Shown here in pieces: positions 7,407-11,436 of a DNA stretch of 11,436 bases. Position 1 is the first letter of the stretch. Each line of letters starts with the position of its first letter. The stretch spans positions 1-11,436 of the forward strand of contig WLCR01000019.1 in the NCBI GenBank assembly GCA_009705235.1, given 5' to 3'. This DNA is from Actinomycetota bacterium (GTDB lineage Bacteria; Actinomycetota; Actinomycetes; Nanopelagicales; Nanopelagicaceae). The notes under the pieces were generated by a model, which did no database searches, was not told where the DNA came from, and saw only the letters and a list, made by a program, of their open reading frames with translations. A program made the translations under genes and the position numbers.

Positions 7407-8354
7407 TTAAGCAGAAAGAGCGTTGAGCGTTTCGACTTCATCGCTAGTTAGCTCAACAATCTGAATGATCTCTTCGAGCTGGGCAACTGTGCGGGCTGAA
7501 GCAATTGGAGTACTAACTGTTGGTTGTGCTCGAAGCCAGCCTAGAGCGATTGCACCTAAAGGAGCGTTATGCGCCTTAGCGACTTCATCCATCGCTGTTA
7601 ATACCGCGTAATTCTTATCTGTTGCATATTCCCTTGCACCAGCTGCGCGCTTGGAATCTACTTCAGTGATTCCTGGGCGGTACTTTCCAGTTAAAAATCC
7701 GCGGGCGATTCCGTAAAAGGGGATATTTGATATTCCTAAATCTGCAACAGTGGCTGCCATTTCAGCTTCATAGTGCGTGCGATCAACCAAGTTGTATAAA
7801 TCCTGAACAGCAATGTAAGACGGCAAGTTGTTTTCTTCGCTGAACTTGATTGATTCACGAAGCCGGGCTGGTGTGAAATTAGAGGCTGCGATGTAGCGCA
7901 CCTTGCCTTCAGCAATTAATTGAGCATATGCGCCAAGGGTTTCTTCTAGCGAAACTGTCTCGTCATCTGCGTGGCTGTAATACAGATCAATGTAATCAGT
8001 CTGCAAGCGATCTAACGATTCCTCGCACGCAGCAACAATGTTTCGTGCAGATAACCCAGGTCGGCGATCCATTTTAGAAACTTTTGTTGCGATCACCATA
8101 TCTGCGCGATTGCCACGAGATTTCATCCATGAGCCAATAACAGATTCTGATTCTCCGCCAACGTGGCCTTCAACCCACTGGTTATACATATCTGCAGTAT
8201 CAATAAAGTTTCCACCATGGCTGCGATAAGCATCCATTACCAGGTGACTTTCAGCCTCTGTTGCGTTGCCACCGAAGATGTTGCTGCCTAGGCATAGTGG
8301 GTGAACTACTAGGTCGGATTCTGGAATAGTGATCATGTCCAGATCGTACTTCAT
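7407..8354 (-). CDS. Aldo/keto reductase
   Basis: This 315-residue NAD(P)H-dependent oxidoreductase has a complete catalytic tetrad: Asp52 and Tyr57 in NFIDTADMY, Lys91 in IATKVSK and His128 in LYYSHADDE. The conserved SNF (158-160) follows EGKVRYIAA, and near the C-terminus GIARGFLTGKY and TPIASARTVAQLEE form the expected cofactor region. Length and motifs match the cytosolic (beta/alpha)8-barrel family acting on aldehydes or ketones; the exact substrate cannot be read. Its stop codon touches that of the metallopeptidase on the other strand. The 5' end is 35 bases from the divergent inhibitor gene. No strong ribosome binding site precedes the chosen start; Met7 is a possible alternative. Confidence 0.94.
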   Translation of the reverse strand: MKYDLDMITIPESDLVVHPLCLGSNIFGGNATEAESHLVMDAYRSHGGNFIDTADMYNQWVEGHVGGESESVIGSWMKSRGNRADMVIATKVSKMDRRPGLSARNIVAACEESLDRLQTDYIDLYYSHADDETVSLEETLGAYAQLIAEGKVRYIAASNFTPARLRESIKFSEENNLPSYIAVQDLYNLVDRTHYEAEMAATVADLGISNIPFYGIARGFLTGKYRPGITEVDSKRAAGAREYATDKNYAVLTAMDEVAKAHNAPLGAIALGWLRAQPTVSTPIASARTVAQLEEIIQIVELTSDEVETLNALSA

Positions 8355-8389
8355 AACAATTACTCAGCTCTATCTGGTTAAATATCATC

Positions 8390-8836
8390 ATGCGAAAGAT
8401 GCTCTTGATTGTTGTAGCCGGGCTACTGTGTTTTACTCTTGCTTCACCTGCTCATGCATTGGTTAAAGCCGGATCTAAATGCTCAAAGCTAAATGCAACA
8501 GCAACTGTTTCAGGTAAGAAATATACGTGTATTAAATCTGGCGCAAAATTGGTGTGGAACAAAGGTGTTATCGTGAAAAAAAGTACAACTTTAAAAGCAG
8601 GAGTCTGTCCTCAAGCCAGCGCATTGGATGCAAGTTCTGGAATCACGGTTGCTAGAGCAAATACATTAATTGGCATGAAAGAGATTGACGCTGAAAGCTG
8701 TGCGTCACTGTTGGAATGGGGATACCGAGTGGTCGCTCGGGATGGGGAAGATTACCCAGCAACCCTTGATTACAGGCTTGATCGCGTAAGTGTGACCATC
8801 AAAAACGGGCTCATCTCTAGAGCAGATGTTGGTTGA
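8390..8836 (+). CDS. Small secreted protein: two-Cys surface module plus I78-like protease-inhibitor domain
   Basis: This 148-residue exported protein has a signal peptide at 1-23 (cleavage after AHA). Next is a short module at about 25-59, AGSKCSKLNATATVSGKKYTCIKSGAKLVWNKG, with Cys31 and Cys47. I recall this from secreted proteins of low-GC actinobacteria, where its function is unknown. Residues about 71-148 resemble peptidase inhibitor family I78: WGYRVVARDGEDYPATLDYRLDRVSVTIKNGLISRADVG matches the family's 'R-V-x-x-x-G...T-x-D-Y-R-x-D-R-x-x-V...G-x-I-x-R' pattern. The family's usual penultimate Cys is replaced by Val147, while Cys73 and Cys104 are available for another disulfide. A subtilase gene starts 57 bases downstream, so inhibition of that protease is a reasonable inference. 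C14 is not a lipobox cysteine, because Leu precedes it. Confidence 0.8.
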   Translation: MRKMLLIVVAGLLCFTLASPAHALVKAGSKCSKLNATATVSGKKYTCIKSGAKLVWNKGVIVKKSTTLKAGVCPQASALDASSGITVARANTLIGMKEIDAESCASLLEWGYRVVARDGEDYPATLDYRLDRVSVTIKNGLISRADVG

Positions 8837-8841
8837 TCGCG

Positions 8842-8847
8842 TAGAAT
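8842..8847 (+). promoter_or_regulatory. Possible -10 box before the subtilase gene
   Basis: TAGAAT lies in the 57-base gap between the inhibitor and the subtilase, but no good -35 partner is present. Read-through from the inhibitor gene is equally possible. Confidence 0.25.
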
Positions 8848-8883
8848 TTAACCCTGCGACCACACTTGGTATGCAAGACCTCT

Positions 8884-8888
8884 GGGAG
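8884..8888 (+). promoter_or_regulatory. Ribosome binding site of the subtilase gene
   Basis: GGGAG is five bases before the ATG at 8894 and supports that start, which leads straight into a signal peptide. Confidence 0.65.
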
Positions 8889-8893
8889 AGATC

Positions 8894-11436
8894 ATGCGCA
8901 AGAAAATTGGAAACCATGTAAGAGTTTCATTAATCGTCCTGTTGACTGTTTTTTCTCTCAGCTCAACAATGGTGCCAACAACAGCTCTTGATCTTGGCGC
9001 TAAGGCGAAATACATCATCTCTGTGACACCATCGGCAAAGGCTGCGATTGAAGCAACTGTTGTCAAAAATGGCTGGAAGATTGATTCCAAGTACAACTAT
9101 GTATTTGATGGTTACGTTGTAGAACTCCCAAAGCTTGTTGCCGGTCTGCTTTCAAAAATTCCTAACGTATTAACCGTTGAAGAAGATATGCCAGTAATGG
9201 GTCTTGCAATTCAAAATACCCAAAGCCCTACACCTGCCTGGGGAATGGATCGTGTTGATCAACGTGAAAAAGTTGGATTAGCAGGTTCTGTTAGTGCATA
9301 CGGATACAGAAGCGCAGGTGCCGGGGCCACAATTTATATTGGTGACACTGGTATTTACCCACATAATGATTTAGCCGGACGTATTTCAACATCTGGATAC
9401 TCTGTAATTACAGATGGAAATGGAACCGTTGATTGCAACGGTCACGGTACACACGTTGCTGCTACAGCAGCTGGTACAAAGTATGGACTTGCAAAAAATG
9501 CCAAGGTTGTTCCAGTTCGAATATTGAACTGCTCAGGTAGCGGAACATATGCAGGCGTTATGGCAGGCCTTGATTGGATTCTTAGTCCAGAAAACCCAAA
9601 CCCAAAAACCCAAGCTGTATTGAATTTAAGTATTGGTGGAGGTTATTCAGCAGCAATTAATGCTTCGATCTTGCGTTTAACAAATGCTGGCATCACAGTT
9701 GTTGCTGCTGCAGGTAATGAATACACAGATGCCTGCACCAGATCTCCAGGAAGTACACCAAGTGCAATTACTGTTGGTGCAATTACTTCGGCAGATGTAC
9801 CGGCAACTTATTCAAACCAAGGCAAATGTGTTGATATTTTTGCACCTGGTTCAGGCATTCTTTCTGCATGGATTGGCGCAGCAGACGCAACAAATAACAT
9901 CAGTGGAACATCGATGGCGACCCCACATGTTGCGGGCGCAGCAGCGATTTATTTAGGCTTAAATCCGACGGCTTCTGTTGCACAGGTTGCTCAATATTTA
10001 GATGCTGAATCAACCAAGGATGCTTTAACTGGCCTCAAGGTAGATACTGTAAATAAGTTGCTGTATGTATCACCAACAGATGGTGGTGCTGCGATAGTTG
10101 CTCCAGTTGTTGCACAAAAGAGCGTCACAAATATTACGCATCAATCTGCAGATGTGTTAATTGATGTTAATCCAGGTTATGCACCAACTACTTTGAGTTT
10201 TGAATACAGCACCACTGCAAACTTTGTTGAAACAGCAACAGCAACTGTTCTACCAGGAATGGTTGATGGTGGTGCACCAACAACTGCATCTGTGAAGCTA
10301 ACAGGATTGACTGCACTGACTACTTACTCTTTCCGTATTATTGGAGTTAATGAGTCAGGTCGCACCGTAAGTACAATTGGATCTTTTGCAACTTTGGCTC
10401 CACCAGTTACAGCACCGATTGCCCGAATTGCAGCTGCAACAAATGTGACTGCATATAGCGCAACACTCAACGGCGTAGCACAAGCTGGTAACGCTCCGAC
10501 CAAGGCCTACTTTATGTACGGTACTGATCCTGACTTTAAAACAAACACACAGACAATTTCTGCTATTCCTTTTGACATCAGTGGTGGAACTAATTTCTAC
10601 AATATTTCGCTGAATGTTTCCTTCTTAGATGGTGGCAAGAAGTACTACGTCAAGACAGTTGCAATCAATTCAACTGCTACAACTCATTCTGATGTGATGA
10701 CATTTGATACACCGGTCGCACCAGGCCTAGCGCCAGTAGTTACTTCTGAGAATTCAGCATTCTCAAAGCCAATTATGGAAGTTGTCGGAACTGTAAATCC
10801 ACAGGGCCAGACAACTAAGGTTCGATTAATTGTCGGAACGGAGCAATCTCTAACTAGTGCGCCACGCTATGTTGACGCTCTTAACTCCCCATTCACCGGT
10901 GTCGATGTTGTCAAAATAATGGCTTTGACTCCAACTCTTACTCCTGGAGTACGTTATTACTACGCTTTTGAAGCTTCCAATGCTTCTGGAATCACTAGAT
11001 CCGCACCTCGATCTAACGTATTGGTCCTTGAGCCAAAAGTAATTTCTAATTCAACTGCATCAGTAACTAGCACTAGTGCTCAACTGAAGTCACTTGTAAA
11101 TGCTGGAGCGAGTAATACTCGACAGTCATTCATTTGGGGTACTGATCCAACTTTGACTGTTGGAACTGAAATTAATGGAACTCCATTTACTCTTACAAAC
11201 GCACTAGATACAACTATTGTGGCTCCGATTACAGGGCTAACAGCTTCTACAACGTACTATTTCAGGTCAAAAGTACTTTCTTATACAGGACCATTCGTCG
11301 GAACGAAGTTTGGACCAATCAACACATTCACAACCCCAGCTGTTGTTGTCACACCAACACCAACACCAACACCAACACCAACACCAACACCAACACCAAC
11401 ACCAACACCAACACCAACACCAACACCAACACCAAC
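8894..11436 (+). CDS. Secreted subtilase (S8, proteinase K-like) with I9 propeptide and FN3-like repeats, 3' end missing
   Basis: The open frame gives 847 residues and continues past the window. A signal peptide spans about 1-31. An I9-type propeptide follows at about 37-105 (KYIISVTPSAKAAIEA to VLTVEEDMPV). The catalytic domain at about 113-375 carries the full triad: Asp151 in YIGDTGI, His184 in CNGHGTHVA and Ser340 in SGTSMATPHVAG, with oxyanion Asn275 in AAAGNE. WGMDRVDQR and VRILNCSGSGTYAGVMAGLDWI are characteristic of proteinase K-like subtilases. Four beta-rich FN3-like repeats of about 100 residues follow, starting near 402, 505, 611 and 714. Each carries a Tyr-rich strand such as TTYSFRI, KKYYVKT, VRYYYAF or TTYYFRS. 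From residue 820 the chain is Thr-Pro repeated. It is probably an active, autoprocessed surface or extracellular protease; what follows the Thr-Pro spacer (anchor or further domain) is unseen. Confidence 0.95.
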   Translation, partial: MRKKIGNHVRVSLIVLLTVFSLSSTMVPTTALDLGAKAKYIISVTPSAKAAIEATVVKNGWKIDSKYNYVFDGYVVELPKLVAGLLSKIPNVLTVEEDMPVMGLAIQNTQSPTPAWGMDRVDQREKVGLAGSVSAYGYRSAGAGATIYIGDTGIYPHNDLAGRISTSGYSVITDGNGTVDCNGHGTHVAATAAGTKYGLAKNAKVVPVRILNCSGSGTYAGVMAGLDWILSPENPNPKTQAVLNLSIGGGYSAAINASILRLTNAGITVVAAAGNEYTDACTRSPGSTPSAITVGAITSADVPATYSNQGKCVDIFAPGSGILSAWIGAADATNNISGTSMATPHVAGAAAIYLGLNPTASVAQVAQYLDAESTKDALTGLKVDTVNKLLYVSPTDGGAAIVAPVVAQKSVTNITHQSADVLIDVNPGYAPTTLSFEYSTTANFVETATATVLPGMVDGGAPTTASVKLTGLTALTTYSFRIIGVNESGRTVSTIGSFATLAPPVTAPIARIAAATNVTAYSATLNGVAQAGNAPTKAYFMYGTDPDFKTNTQTISAIPFDISGGTNFYNISLNVSFLDGGKKYYVKTVAINSTATTHSDVMTFDTPVAPGLAPVVTSENSAFSKPIMEVVGTVNPQGQTTKVRLIVGTEQSLTSAPRYVDALNSPFTGVDVVKIMALTPTLTPGVRYYYAFEASNASGITRSAPRSNVLVLEPKVISNSTASVTSTSAQLKSLVNAGASNTRQSFIWGTDPTLTVGTEINGTPFTLTNALDTTIVAPITGLTASTTYYFRSKVLSYTGPFVGTKFGPINTFTTPAVVVTPTPTPTPTPTPTPTPTPTPTPTPTPTP
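11351..11436 (+). repeat. Perfect hexanucleotide tandem repeat coding for Thr-Pro
   Basis: ACACCA is repeated 14 times without a mismatch, plus two bases of the next copy, up to the last base of the window. In frame it codes for (Thr-Pro)14 as a rigid spacer at the end of the subtilase. The strand contains no G or T here. The true copy number cannot be known because the sequence ends inside the array. Confidence 0.97.

Noticed and set aside
8420..8434. Cys14 of the inhibitor protein considered as a lipobox cysteine
   Set aside because: It is preceded by Leu-Leu, which does not fit the small residue needed before a lipid-modified Cys; a normal signal-peptidase site (AHA) follows.
9684..9956. 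Forward 90-codon open frame rich in Gln and Leu
   Set aside because: It lies out of frame inside the subtilase catalytic domain, whose Asn275 and Ser340 motifs are on the main frame.
11351..11436. Repeat array considered as a CRISPR
   Set aside because: The unit is six bases with no spacers and codes in frame for Thr-Pro.

Overview
The window looks like a piece of a small-genome, moderate-GC actinobacterial chromosome, possibly a freshwater Nanopelagicales-type (acI) organism. The reasons are base composition that is low for an actinobacterium, tight gene packing (no gene-free stretch longer than about 120 bases), a candidate leaderless start, and a secreted Cys-Gly-Lys-Tyr-Thr-Cys module (gene at 8390) that I associate from memory with such genomes. 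The assignment is an inference, not a proof.

Layout. (1) Bases 1-1169, minus strand: a two-gene polysaccharide or teichoic-acid type ABC exporter, with a permease followed by an ATPase cut off by the window edge. (2) Bases 1253-7406, plus strand: a compact run of five genes. These are a ferric-reductase-like membrane flavocytochrome, a TetR-type regulator, a secreted FMN-binding-domain protein on a long Ala/Ser/Thr linker, an ApbE-type FAD:protein FMN transferase, and a large secreted metzincin metallopeptidase whose ribosome binding site lies inside the end of apbE. (3) Bases 7407-8354, minus strand: an aldo/keto reductase that abuts the metallopeptidase tail-to-tail with no base between the stop codons. 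(4) Bases 8390-11436, plus strand: a small secreted protein ending in an I78-like protease-inhibitor domain, then a proteinase-K-type subtilase with an I9 propeptide, four fibronectin-III-like repeats and a Thr-Pro hexanucleotide repeat that runs off the end of the window.

How the genes may work together. The flavocytochrome has two His pairs spaced for two hemes, plus FAD and NAD(P) modules, so it could carry electrons from cytosolic NAD(P)H across the membrane. ApbE would attach FMN covalently to the SGAS site of the secreted FMN-binding protein, which would accept those electrons outside the membrane. The metallopeptidase seems translationally coupled to this set, and its role there is not obvious. 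Further downstream, the inhibitor and the subtilase form a plausible cognate pair, in which the host restrains its own secreted protease. The most interesting items are the redox-operon/protease coupling, the inhibitor-subtilase pair, and the unusual domain fusions in the secreted proteins.
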